Positions 1-6,064 of a stretch of 11,460 nucleotides of DNA are shown piece by piece. The position numbers were made by a program, and so were the translations under genes. Source of the stretch: Candidatus Nitrosopumilus sp. (GTDB taxonomy: Archaea; Thermoproteota; Nitrososphaeria; Nitrososphaerales; Nitrosopumilaceae). The notes beneath the pieces were generated by a model. It made no database searches. It was not told the DNA's origin and saw only the letters and a program-made list of their open reading frames with translations. Positions within the stretch are counted from its first letter, which is position 1; each line of letters starts with the position of its first letter. The stretch lies in assembly GCA_029861085.1 (NCBI GenBank), contig JAOUAE010000035.1:1-11460 (forward strand), written 5' to 3'.

Positions 1-1
1 A

Positions 2-214
2 TTTTACATGGTATACTATCCATACGTGATGTATACCTTCAACGAGATCCTGCTTGGAAAATTGGTCTCCCCAAGTTTGATTTATTTTGTTTATTTTGAG
101 ATGATTGATGATGTTCTGTTGTTTACTTTCATTCCTGCGATAATTCTAGGTATTTTAGCAGTATTTGTTTCTGAAAGAGCAGCAAAAAAAATTTTGGGAT
201 TTAATATTTCATAA
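2..214 (+). CDS. C-terminal part of an unidentified membrane protein (cut by window edge)
   Basis: The frame is open to the left edge of the window, so this is probably the tail of a longer gene; the ATG at 8 may be internal. What is visible is strongly hydrophobic. One segment lies around residues 12-32 counted from that ATG, and a clear transmembrane helix (FTFIPAIILGILAVFV) lies around residues 39-54. A short basic tail, SERAAKKILGF, follows, as expected for a cytoplasmic end. I see no catalytic or binding motif and do not recognise the family. It ends at TAA 212-214. No gene follows on the same strand until 781. Confidence 0.5.
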   Translation, partial: FYMVYYPYVMYTFNEILLGKLVSPSLIYFVYFEMIDDVLLFTFIPAIILGILAVFVSERAAKKILGFNIS

Positions 215-368
215 TTAAATTCTTGCTAACTGTTTCATGGGTTTGATGAGTTTTATCGTTAATTGTATTCTCTTGGATCACTAGAAAATTCATTTCATCA
301 ATCATGATTTCAATTTTGAGGGTGTGTGGATTGCTTTGAGGACTTCACATGTGAATATAGTTTGGAAT

Positions 369-542
369 CTATGATTTCTTGTTAAGTTTACTTGCTAACA
401 TTGTCATCAGAGATTCTTTTTGATATTCAATTCCATGGATTTGAGTCATGTGTTTACCAAACTGTTCAAGTAAATCTTGGGATTCTACGTCAATTACAAA
501 ATCACACCCAAAGCCATAATCTGAGCATTTTAGTTGTGTCAT
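369..542 (-). CDS. DUF1059-family small protein (57 aa)
   Basis: A 57-codon - strand frame starting at ATG 542-540 and ending with TAG at 371-369. The start MTQLKCSDYGFGCDFVID matches the DUF1059 pattern: a K/R-x-C near the N terminus, then G-F/Y-x-C-D-F/Y-V, then an acidic stretch and a helix with HMTQIHGIE (family form H...vHg). C6, C13 and the His residues could bind a metal; DUF1059 proteins have been described as predicted small metal-binding proteins, and no reaction is known. A TATA-like ATTAAATAC sits 26 nt upstream of the ATG, consistent with a leaderless transcript, and a shared upstream box lies at 591-601. The frame is below usual length cut-offs and is easily missed. Family assignment is by motif memory only. 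Confidence 0.78.
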   Translation of the reverse strand: MTQLKCSDYGFGCDFVIDVESQDLLEQFGKHMTQIHGIEYQKESLMTMLASKLNKKS

Positions 543-563
543 AAAGTCAATTTTTCAATTACA

Positions 564-572
564 GTATTTAAT
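564..572 (-). promoter_or_regulatory. TATA box of the DUF1059 gene
   Basis: On the - strand this reads ATTAAATAC, centred 26 nt upstream of the ATG at 542. That is the archaeal TATA-to-start distance for a leaderless transcript. The upstream box TTAGCACTAGT ends 18 nt before it. Confidence 0.55.
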
Positions 573-590
573 GGACGAACTGGTTTTAAT

Positions 591-601
591 ACTAGTGCTA
601 A
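591..601 (-). promoter_or_regulatory. Shared upstream box, copy 1 (TTAGCACTAGT)
   Basis: The - strand reads TTAGCACTAGT, 18 nt upstream of the TATA-like element and 48 nt upstream of the DUF1059 start codon. Near-identical boxes in the same orientation and at the same promoter distance occur at 1918-1928 and 2447-2457. This is a candidate binding site for a transcription factor; which one is unknown. Confidence 0.55.
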
Positions 602-749
602 TTCCTACATCCAGTGTTAAACAATCAATTTTTTGCATATATAATATTCCATTTCTGTTAAAAATTAACAAACATTATTCAAATATGACTAGATAGATCA
701 GACATTTTTTCTCCCAGAAATTATCACCATGAAAAAATTTGTAGTGAAC

Positions 750-757
750 TTTATAAC
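750..757 (+). promoter_or_regulatory. TATA box of the PepSY-repeat gene
   Basis: TTTATAAC is centred 27-28 nt upstream of the TTG start at 781. This supports both the TTG start and a leaderless transcript. No Shine-Dalgarno sequence is visible between them. Confidence 0.6.
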
Positions 758-780
758 GTATGAAAAATGGAATTTGTTAA

Positions 781-1482
781 TTGACTAAAATTCCAAAAAC
801 CAAAATTACAGTTCCCGTATTAGCTGCTGCAACCATTTTTGCAATCACAATGATATCATTTTCTCCAATTAATGTTAGTGCCGAATATGGGCAATTCACT
901 ATTCCAGAAATTTCAGGAACGATTGAAATCACTGAAGAATCTGAAGATTATTCTGATAAATCACCAATTGCACTAAGTGTTGCAATGGCAGTGTCTGAAA
1001 ATTCTGTTGAAAATGGAAAGGCAATGTGGGGCAAACTTGATGTTGTCCAAGGATTCTTAGTTTACAAAATTGGAGTTTTAACAAGTAATGATATTTTTCA
1101 TAAATCTGTAGTTGATGCTGGAAACGGTAAATTGCTGTATGTTTCAGATGGAGTCTCAAAAGATAACTGGAAACATACAAAACATTCTGATAAGGAATCC
1201 CATAAAAAATGGAAAGATCATTATGCTGACTTGACTCCTGAGCAAAGAGAAATTAAAAAACAACAATGGGGTGAAGTAAAAGACGCATTCTTTGCATTGT
1301 CCATTGATGAGAGGGCAAAAATGATCATGCATTTTATGTCCATGAAAATGCAGTTAGAGACTTTGTCTGATGAGGAAAAAGATGCTAAAAAACTGGAGAT
1401 GAAATTGATGATGCAAGAACTATTGCCATTGTCAGTTGAAGAAAAGACTCAAAAATTACGTGAATACGTAAATTCCCTTTGA
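781..1482 (+). CDS. Secreted PepSY-domain protein with four 22-residue helical repeats
   Basis: A 233-residue exported protein. Residues 1-34 form a signal peptide: basic n-region MTKIPKTK, hydrophobic core VLAAATIFAITMISF, likely cleavage after VSA. Residues about 62-124 resemble a PepSY domain (IALSVAMAV, then LVYKIGVL, then VVDAGNGKLLYVSDG). A linker at about 130-148 carries four His (132, 135, 141, 148) among Lys and Trp. The C-terminal part has four units opening LTPEQR, LSIDER, LSDEEK and LSVEEK, at L151, L173, L195 and L217, an exact 22-residue period; units 2 and 3 are Met-rich. The openings recall the LTxxQ motif of CpxP/Spy periplasmic proteins, but homology is uncertain. The start is TTG: a TAA precedes it directly in frame, the signal peptide begins there, and a TATA box lies at the leaderless distance. 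Function is unknown; extracytoplasmic metal binding or chaperone-like binding is inference. Confidence 0.82.
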   Translation: MTKIPKTKITVPVLAAATIFAITMISFSPINVSAEYGQFTIPEISGTIEITEESEDYSDKSPIALSVAMAVSENSVENGKAMWGKLDVVQGFLVYKIGVLTSNDIFHKSVVDAGNGKLLYVSDGVSKDNWKHTKHSDKESHKKWKDHYADLTPEQREIKKQQWGEVKDAFFALSIDERAKMIMHFMSMKMQLETLSDEEKDAKKLEMKLMMQELLPLSVEEKTQKLREYVNSL

Positions 1483-1917
1483 TTTAATTTTCAATGGATA
1501 GCATTTTTTGTAATTTATACAAAGTTTACACTAATTCTTACTCTGATTGCTTATTGAATTTTTCAAGATATTTTAGAGATACAGTTTGAGTTCAATTCTT
1601 TGAGGACTGAGATAATTATTTTGGGCATAAAATGAATGTAGATTAGATTTGCCTCACATTTGGGTTGCATCTGGCAAAAATGGATATATGATCACTCTTG
1701 ATATCCGTCATAGTTGATTGGATTTTGAACGTCTTTATGAATAACTAGTCTGATTTTATATTTTTGATTTCTTTTTCGATCTTTGTTTCGGCAAATCTTT
1801 TTTCCAGTCTTTTCATTATCTTATTTTAATTGCTCTCAATAATTATTGCTGTATGGTGTGGGGGGAATTCATCAATTTTTCTTGGGTTGCTGATTTGTGT
1901 TGATTGGGTTTTAAAAG
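1483..1917. other. Long AT-rich intergenic region, with unproven - strand mini-ORFs
   Basis: No recognisable gene is present. The + strand is T-rich just after the upstream stop (1502-1512), which may terminate transcription. On the - strand three short frames are notable but unsupported. Frame 1563-1670 starts with ATG and encodes 35 residues. Frame 1745-1816 starts with ATG and encodes 23 very charged residues beginning MKRLEKRFAETK. Overlapping it in another register, an open frame with no ATG ends at 1692 with protein-like text RLVIHKDVQNPINYDGYQE. These could be small genes or a decayed gene. A run of six G at 1860-1865 stands out in this AT-rich DNA. Confidence 0.35.
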
Positions 1918-1928
1918 TTAGCACCAGT
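1918..1928 (+). promoter_or_regulatory. Shared upstream box, copy 2 (TTAGCACCAGT)
   Basis: TTAGCACCAGT differs from copies 1 and 3 by one base. It ends 18 nt upstream of the TATA-like TTATATT at 1947-1953 and 54 nt upstream of the ATG at 1983. Like the other copies it has an A-rich 3' flank (CTAAAAATTA). Confidence 0.55.
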
Positions 1929-1946
1929 CTAAAAATTACCCCTGGG

Positions 1947-1953
1947 TTATATT
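1947..1953 (+). promoter_or_regulatory. TATA box of the gene at 1983
   Basis: TTATATT, centred at 1950, predicts transcription starting near 1976. That would leave a leader of only a few bases before the ATG at 1983. Confidence 0.5.
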
Positions 1954-1982
1954 CTGCAAAGTGTAATTAACAATGAAAACAA

Positions 1983-2336
1983 ATGCAACAAACAACAAAC
2001 AAGAAAACACCACAGCTAAAGTTTCTAGCAATTGTGGCTGTCGCAGTTTCAGTGACACTAGTTTTTACAATTACCCCTTGGAATATTTTTCCAACTCTGG
2101 TGACTGAAGATGTAGCAGTAATCACAGTGTCAGATTATGGCTGTGTTGGTGAGTCTAGTGTCGGCCGTTCAGTTGTCGTTCCAAACTGTGATGCGCATGT
2201 AGGGGACATTGTTTCTGCAACATTTTACATTCCAGCGGGAGAAATCAACGGATACTTGGAGGAACTTGAAAGTAGACAAAATCCGATGGTAGATGCATGG
2301 GATAGAAACGTCAGTGGTACAGGGTTCTCACCATAA
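1983..2336 (+). CDS. Membrane-anchored extracytoplasmic protein of unknown function (117 aa)
   Basis: I do not recognise the family. Residues 1-13 are polar and basic (MQQTTNKKTPQLK). Residues 14-31 form one hydrophobic helix, FLAIVAVAVSVTLVFTIT, and no good signal-peptidase site follows, so a signal anchor with the rest outside is likely. The exterior domain of about 85 residues has two Cys (C54 in DYGCVG and C69 in PNCDAH), which could form a disulfide or bind metal, and a beta-type stretch VGDIVSATFYIPAGEI. The end is acidic, then rich in Gly and Ser. The gene is alone, follows the shared upstream box and a TATA element, and is followed by a strong T-rich terminator. Another ATG at 1973 opens a different frame of 44 codons; it lacks the hydrophobic helix and I take it as spurious. 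Confidence 0.72.
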   Translation: MQQTTNKKTPQLKFLAIVAVAVSVTLVFTITPWNIFPTLVTEDVAVITVSDYGCVGESSVGRSVVVPNCDAHVGDIVSATFYIPAGEINGYLEELESRQNPMVDAWDRNVSGTGFSP

Positions 2337-2363
2337 TTTTTTTATTTTTTATTTTTATTTTTT
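2337..2363 (+). terminator. T-rich terminator after the gene at 1983
   Basis: Directly after the TAA stop come 27 bases that are almost all T, in runs of 7, 6, 5 and 6 separated by single A. T-tracts of this kind terminate archaeal RNA polymerase without a hairpin. Confidence 0.65.
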
Positions 2364-2446
2364 AAATTATGCAACTTCCCATCTTGATATCTGATACTAA
2401 AAAATATTCACATAATTTTCCTATTTTATAAAAATTAAAATAAAAA

Positions 2447-2457
2447 TTAGCACTAGT
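2447..2457 (+). promoter_or_regulatory. Shared upstream box, copy 3 (TTAGCACTAGT)
   Basis: Identical over 11 bp to copy 1, and oriented toward the gene at 2517. It ends 19 nt before a TATA-like CAAATAAG (2477-2484) and 59 nt before the ATG. Confidence 0.55.
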
Positions 2458-2476
2458 GAAAATATTTTCATTTATT

Positions 2477-2484
2477 CAAATAAG
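2477..2484 (+). promoter_or_regulatory. Possible TATA element of the zinc-knuckle gene
   Basis: CAAATAAG is centred near 2480 and would place the start of transcription near 2506. It is weak as a TATA box; its position relative to the shared box is the main argument for it. Confidence 0.3.
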
Positions 2485-2516
2485 ATGAATTGTATTTTTA
2501 ATTAAGGTCAAATGTA

Positions 2517-2702
2517 ATGGGTAGAACATGTAGAGGAATTTGTATAATGCACAAAGCAAAACCTGTTCCAAATAGAATCAGGTATGAAATTGGGCATAAG
2601 CGATGTACCTTCTGTGGAATTTTTCTTTCAATTAAAGATACAAGATGTATTTGTTGTAAGGCAGTTTTGAGAACAAAGGCTAGAAGCAGTAAAAACACTT
2701 GA
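2517..2702 (+). CDS. Small zinc-knuckle protein (61 aa)
   Basis: A short basic protein starting MGRTCRGIC, with C30-x2-C33 (RCTFC) and C44-x2-C47 (RCICC) forming a probable zinc ribbon, then a basic tail LRTKARSSK. The N-terminal C5-x3-C9 is an additional pair. The arrangement, a basic N terminus with MGR-x-CRGIC, a four-Cys knuckle and LRTK near the end, matches a family of small proteins I recall from thaumarchaeal genomes, where several paralogues are typical. Their function is not established; nucleic-acid binding is a guess from charge and zinc ribbon. An AAGGT at 2504-2508 could act as a Shine-Dalgarno site for the ATG at 2517. The ATG at 2511 is followed at once by TAA. Confidence 0.78.
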   Translation: MGRTCRGICIMHKAKPVPNRIRYEIGHKRCTFCGIFLSIKDTRCICCKAVLRTKARSSKNT

Positions 2703-2756
2703 TTTTGTACCTAAACTGCTGGTTTGGCAATTTGTTTTTGATGCTGCATGAGAACT

Positions 2757-3071
2757 TTAGCCATAATCGACATATCTGTCGTATCTCACTTCGATCTCTT
2801 TGTTCTCCCCTGATCTTATCTTTTCATATTCTTCTTTTTTTCTAAATTCTATATACTTGCAAATATCTGCAAATTCCTCCTCCTCCTTGGAATATGAATC
2901 AAAGACAGGCTCGACTAGTCGTAAATATTCTATGGTTTTTTCTCGAAATTCCTCTCTTGTGGGTTTTTTGATTCCTTTCATTCGATACCAGACGGCAGTC
3001 CAACTTGCTCCTACCACATGTGGCAATAAATCAAATGCTCTTTGAATCTCAAAGCGTTCGTCGTTTCTCAT
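2757..3071 (-). CDS. Conserved-looking hypothetical protein coupled to hemB (104 aa)
   Basis: I do not recognise this protein. It is soluble, mostly helical and highly charged. The N-terminal part reads RAFDLLPHVVGASWTAVWYR, with several aromatic residues, then comes a Lys/Glu-rich helical stretch with YLRLVEPVFDSYSKEEEEF, and a charged C terminus. It has no Cys cluster apart from a single C near residue 71, no signal peptide and no membrane helix. The start codon overlaps the hemB stop by four bases (ATGA at 3071-3068), so it is translationally coupled as the last gene of the sirC-hemA-hemB operon. That position suggests a role in tetrapyrrole synthesis or its control, but nothing in the sequence proves it. 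No strong T-tract follows the stop. Confidence 0.75.
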   Translation of the reverse strand: MRNDERFEIQRAFDLLPHVVGASWTAVWYRMKGIKKPTREEFREKTIEYLRLVEPVFDSYSKEEEEFADICKYIEFRKKEEYEKIRSGENKEIEVRYDRYVDYG

Positions 3072-4048
3072 GATTCCTGAAGAAACCTTGAAGCTGATTT
3101 TGCAAAATACGTCACTATCATGTCTGCCCCTGCTCTTTTGATAGAATGTAAAATCTCTAGTGTGATATCCTTTTCATTTACATAACCTAACTGGGAAGCA
3201 GCTTTTACCAATGCATATTCTCCAGAAACACTATATGCTGAAACTGGAATATTGAATTTTTTCCTGGTATCTGCAATCAAATCCAGATATGATAATGCCG
3301 GTTTTATCATTACGATGTCTACTCCTTCGCTGATGTCTGTTTCTACTTCCATCATTGCTTCTCTTGCGTTTGTATATGGAACTTGGTATGTTTTTCTGTC
3401 TCCGAATTTTGGAGCACATTCTGCAGCATCTCTAAATGGCGAGTAAAAGTTTGAACGGTGTTTTGCAGAATGTGACATTATTGAAACGTCTGTGAATCCT
3501 TCGTCATCAAGTGCTTTTCGTATTGCGGCAACTTGACCATCCATCATTGCAGATGGTGATACCGTATCCACTCCAGATTTAGCTTGACTAACAGCAATCT
3601 TTGCAAGTATGTCTAAACTTGTGTCGTTATCAATTTTATTTCCCTTGATAATCCCGCAATGTCCTGTAGATGTAAATTGACATAGACAAACATCTGCCAT
3701 GATCACTATTTTATCGCCAAACTTTTCTCTGATTTGAGATATTGCCCTTTGAACAATTCCGTTATCATCAAATGCCGAACTTCCTGTTTCATCTTTTTGG
3801 GCGGGTATGCCAAAAAGCATAATTGCGGGAATTCCTAAATCAATAATTTTTTCTACTTCGTCATTTACTTCACTTAATGGCAGTCTCTCAATTTCTGCCA
3901 TTGATTCTATTTTGACTCTTTCTTTCAAATTCTCTTGAACAAATACTGGACAAATGAAGTCTTTAGGAGAAAGAGTAGTTTCTTGCACTAGTTCTCTCAT
4001 TTTATTTGATGTTCTCAGTCTACGAAGGCGTCTAGTTGGAAATGACAT
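3068..4048 (-). CDS. hemB: Porphobilinogen synthase (delta-aminolevulinic acid dehydratase)
   Basis: Condenses two 5-aminolevulinate molecules to porphobilinogen in the cytoplasm. Numbered from the ATG at 4048 (326 aa, normal family length), the protein shows the N-terminal arm FPTRRLRRLR, the zinc-site cysteines C121, C123 and C131 in DVCLCQFTSTGHCG, the substrate-binding lysine K196 in IMSHSAKHRSNFYSPFRDA and the Schiff-base lysine K249 in VMIKPALSYLDLI, plus SVSGEYA. The usual His in YTSHGHC is Thr128 here. A GTG at 4060 would add four residues (MNFN). I prefer ATG 4048 because FPTRRLRRLR then sits at the normal distance from the N terminus, and GAGTGA lies about 8 nt upstream. It follows hemA by a gap of 18-30 nt and overlaps the next gene by 4 bases. 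Confidence 0.96.
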   Translation of the reverse strand: MSFPTRRLRRLRTSNKMRELVQETTLSPKDFICPVFVQENLKERVKIESMAEIERLPLSEVNDEVEKIIDLGIPAIMLFGIPAQKDETGSSAFDDNGIVQRAISQIREKFGDKIVIMADVCLCQFTSTGHCGIIKGNKIDNDTSLDILAKIAVSQAKSGVDTVSPSAMMDGQVAAIRKALDDEGFTDVSIMSHSAKHRSNFYSPFRDAAECAPKFGDRKTYQVPYTNAREAMMEVETDISEGVDIVMIKPALSYLDLIADTRKKFNIPVSAYSVSGEYALVKAASQLGYVNEKDITLEILHSIKRAGADMIVTYFAKSASRFLQES

Positions 4049-4078
4049 ATTGAAATTCACTCTGGGTAAAATATAATC

Positions 4079-5344
4079 CTAGTCTGTTTGATCCTGTTTT
4101 TTATACTCAAATAGTTTGGTTGCCAGATCCAATATGTCTGGATTTCCTTGTTCTGATGCTTTTCTGATGTTGTTCATTGGTGTTGAAACAATGCTTTCTA
4201 CAACCGCTTTTGTTAATTGATCAATTATCTTTATCTTCCTCTCATCTTTTTCATCAAGCATTTGAAGTGCTTTTTGCAATTCTTTTTCCCTTAGATTTTC
4301 TATGTTTTTGAATACGTTCTTTACAAGTGGTTCTGCATCTAATCGTTTCATTGAGGCTTCTAATACAGATACTTCTTCATTAATTATACTTTCAACTGTT
4401 TTCACCTTGTTTAATCGCGCATTCATGTTTTTTTCAACCATCTCTGCAATTTGATCCAGATTCATCAGTTTGACACCCCCTATGGTTGCCACTTTTTCGT
4501 CTACTGTTCTAGGGTTTGATAAATCCAGAATCATCATTCCTTTGCTTTTATTTCTCATTGCTTCAGTAATCCTTTCATTTGTGACAAGAAAATACGGTGC
4601 AGTCGTTGCTACAAAAATAACATCATAGTTGTCAAATCCTGAAAGAACTTGTTCAAATTTAATTGGATTTCCACCCATGGTTTCACAAAATGTTTCTGAT
4701 CTTCTAATTGTTCTACTTGTAACATTAAATGAGTATCCTCGCCTTTGCAATGATTTTGCAACAAGTGTGGATACTTCACCTGTCCCAATTAGTAAAATTT
4801 GCTTTGTTTTTAATTCATCAATGTTTTCTTCTGCAAGTTTCACTGCCATGGAGCCAACTGAAATTCCACCTGCACCAATACCGCTGGTATTTCTAATCCT
4901 AGTTCCAATTCTAATTGCTTTATCAAATAATGTGTTTAGATGTTGACCTGATGCTTTTATCTCTCTGGCCGAAGTGATGGAGTTTTTTATTTGTCCTAAA
5001 ATTTGCTCCTCACCCAATACCATGGAATCTAGCCCTGATGTCAGTTTCAGTAAATGGTGTAGTGCTTCTTGATTTTCTACACATTCCATGTTCTCGTTAA
5101 ATGCATCCTCTTCAAGCCCTGTAATGGATGCCCATGTTTTTTTGATTTTGTTTAGATCGTATTTTTTTGATTTTCCAAATAATTCTATTCTGTTACATGT
5201 TTGAATGATGACACATTCATCTAATCCCGAATGATTTTTAAATTGTTCATATGCGTTTTCCATGTTTTTTATTGTAAATTGTTCGAGAATGTGAATTGGT
5301 GAATTACGAAAAGTAACACGTGCATTGATTATATTTTGATTCAT
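4079..5344 (-). CDS. hemA: Glutamyl-tRNA reductase
   Basis: Reduces glutamyl-tRNA(Glu) to glutamate-1-semialdehyde with NADPH, the first committed step of C5-pathway tetrapyrrole synthesis. Numbered from ATG 5344 (421 aa, typical length), the catalytic Cys is C50 in QTCNRIELFG. The substrate-domain signature SGLDSMVLGEEQILGQIK lies near residues 103-120, the NADPH-binding LLIGTGEVSTLVAKSL near 184-199, and DLSNPR in the Rossmann domain. A helical dimerisation tail with MKRLDAEPLVKNVFKNIE follows. A TTG at 5350 could add two residues, but ATG 5344 overlaps the sirC stop as ATGA, the usual sign of translational coupling, so I choose it. The partner aminomutase HemL is not in the window. Confidence 0.96.
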   Translation of the reverse strand: MNQNIINARVTFRNSPIHILEQFTIKNMENAYEQFKNHSGLDECVIIQTCNRIELFGKSKKYDLNKIKKTWASITGLEEDAFNENMECVENQEALHHLLKLTSGLDSMVLGEEQILGQIKNSITSAREIKASGQHLNTLFDKAIRIGTRIRNTSGIGAGGISVGSMAVKLAEENIDELKTKQILLIGTGEVSTLVAKSLQRRGYSFNVTSRTIRRSETFCETMGGNPIKFEQVLSGFDNYDVIFVATTAPYFLVTNERITEAMRNKSKGMMILDLSNPRTVDEKVATIGGVKLMNLDQIAEMVEKNMNARLNKVKTVESIINEEVSVLEASMKRLDAEPLVKNVFKNIENLREKELQKALQMLDEKDERKIKIIDQLTKAVVESIVSTPMNNIRKASEQGNPDILDLATKLFEYKKQDQTD

Positions 5345-5994
5345 TTCCAATTCCTCAATATTGTACTGGCTCGCTTTTCAGCTTTCTTCATCTGACCGTC
5401 TTTTATTAACTGATCAATCTCATTATCATTGATGATGCTACGTAGGCACTCCTTTCTTTGCTCTTGATTGGGAATTGTTTCTTTAGCTATCTTCCTTGCA
5501 ATTTTTTGAATTTTGATCTGAGCGATATCCTCGTTTGTGATTATTTTTTTGAATATTTTTTCTGATCTATCTTTAATCTTCTTTGACATTATTGGACTTT
5601 TACCGCCTGTAAAAATTGCAATTTGAACTATGTTTTCAAAATCAATAATTGATGGATTTGAAAAGTCACTATCCTCAGGATTGTCTGAACTGTATGTTAT
5701 GATTTTTTCCCTTTTCGCATCATTGATTATCTTTTGATTGATTTTTTTGTCATTAGTTGTTGTAATGATCATATCTGGTTTTAATTTTGAAATAAATTTT
5801 GTATCTGTAATTTTCTGTTTTATCAATTTAATTTTTTTAGCTTTGATTAATTTGTTAATTTGAGAATTTACTATATCACTGATTACTGTTATGTCGCAAC
5901 CTTGTTTTAGTGTGGAATTGATTCTTTTTTGTGCCTCCTTTCCTCCACCTATGATGATTATTTTTTTATCTTGAAGATTAAGATCAATTATCAT
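5341..5994 (-). CDS. Precorrin-2 dehydrogenase (SirC/Met8 family)
   Basis: Oxidises precorrin-2 to sirohydrochlorin with NAD+; some relatives (Met8p, CysG N-terminal module) also insert iron to make siroheme. The 217-residue protein has the N-terminal Rossmann motif KIIIIGGGKEAQKR (11-24), then ITTTNDKKINQKI at about 77-89, and the family block SSDNPEDSDFSNPSIID (102-118) followed by VQIAIFTGGKSP (123-134). In the usual form VDDPELCDF, the second Asp is Asn105 here. The C-terminal half is very rich in Lys and Ile. It is first in the operon, with hemA overlapping by 4 bases, which fits supply of sirohydrochlorin for the Ahb heme route. A TATA element lies 27 nt upstream of the ATG. Whether it also chelates iron cannot be read from the sequence. 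Confidence 0.9.
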   Translation of the reverse strand: MIIDLNLQDKKIIIIGGGKEAQKRINSTLKQGCDITVISDIVNSQINKLIKAKKIKLIKQKITDTKFISKLKPDMIITTTNDKKINQKIINDAKREKIITYSSDNPEDSDFSNPSIIDFENIVQIAIFTGGKSPIMSKKIKDRSEKIFKKIITNEDIAQIKIQKIARKIAKETIPNQEQRKECLRSIINDNEIDQLIKDGQMKKAEKRASTILRNWK

Positions 5995-6016
5995 CGATCA
6001 AAGGCACTCCAGTTTC

Positions 6017-6025
6017 TATTTATGT
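6017..6025 (-). promoter_or_regulatory. TATA box of the sirC-hemA-hemB operon
   Basis: On the - strand ACATAAATA is centred about 27 nt upstream of the sirC ATG, predicting a leaderless transcript. It lies in a 70-bp divergent intergenic region (5995-6064) that must also hold the promoter of the siroheme decarboxylase gene; the AT-rich stretch at 6027-6040 is at the right distance for that gene's TATA element. GGAGTG at 6005-6010 on the - strand could be a Shine-Dalgarno site if transcription starts further upstream. Confidence 0.5.
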
Positions 6026-6064
6026 ATTAAAAATTATTACGTCAAATACTAGTTACATTTTTAA

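Noticed and set aside
201..305. A 34-codon ATG frame on the - strand overlapping the end of the first gene
   Set aside because: It overlaps the coding end of the + strand gene, has no recognisable motif and no clear TATA element; it is too short to support alone.
571..696. A 41-codon + strand ATG frame
   Set aside because: It runs across the promoter and shared box of the DUF1059 gene, and its translation looks like random AT-rich text.
729..788. A 19-residue ATG frame (MKKFVVNF...) overlapping the TTG start at 781
   Set aside because: The TATA box for the 781 gene lies inside it, so the leaderless transcript would not include its start.
929..1180. A long open frame on the - strand within the PepSY gene
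   Set aside because: It is a shadow of the 781-1482 gene, rich in Gln, His and Leu as expected for antisense reading of that gene.
1973..2107. A 44-codon frame from ATG 1973 overlapping the start of the gene at 1983
   Set aside because: It lacks the hydrophobic helix and stops early, whereas the 1983 frame has a coherent anchor and domain.
2498..2698. A 66-codon - strand frame opposite the zinc-knuckle gene
   Set aside because: The + strand frame has a clear four-Cys motif and known-looking family ends; the - strand text has none.
3985..3992. GCACTAGT inside hemB, similar to the shared box
   Set aside because: Only the 8-bp core matches, it lies in coding sequence on neither a promoter side nor near a TATA element.
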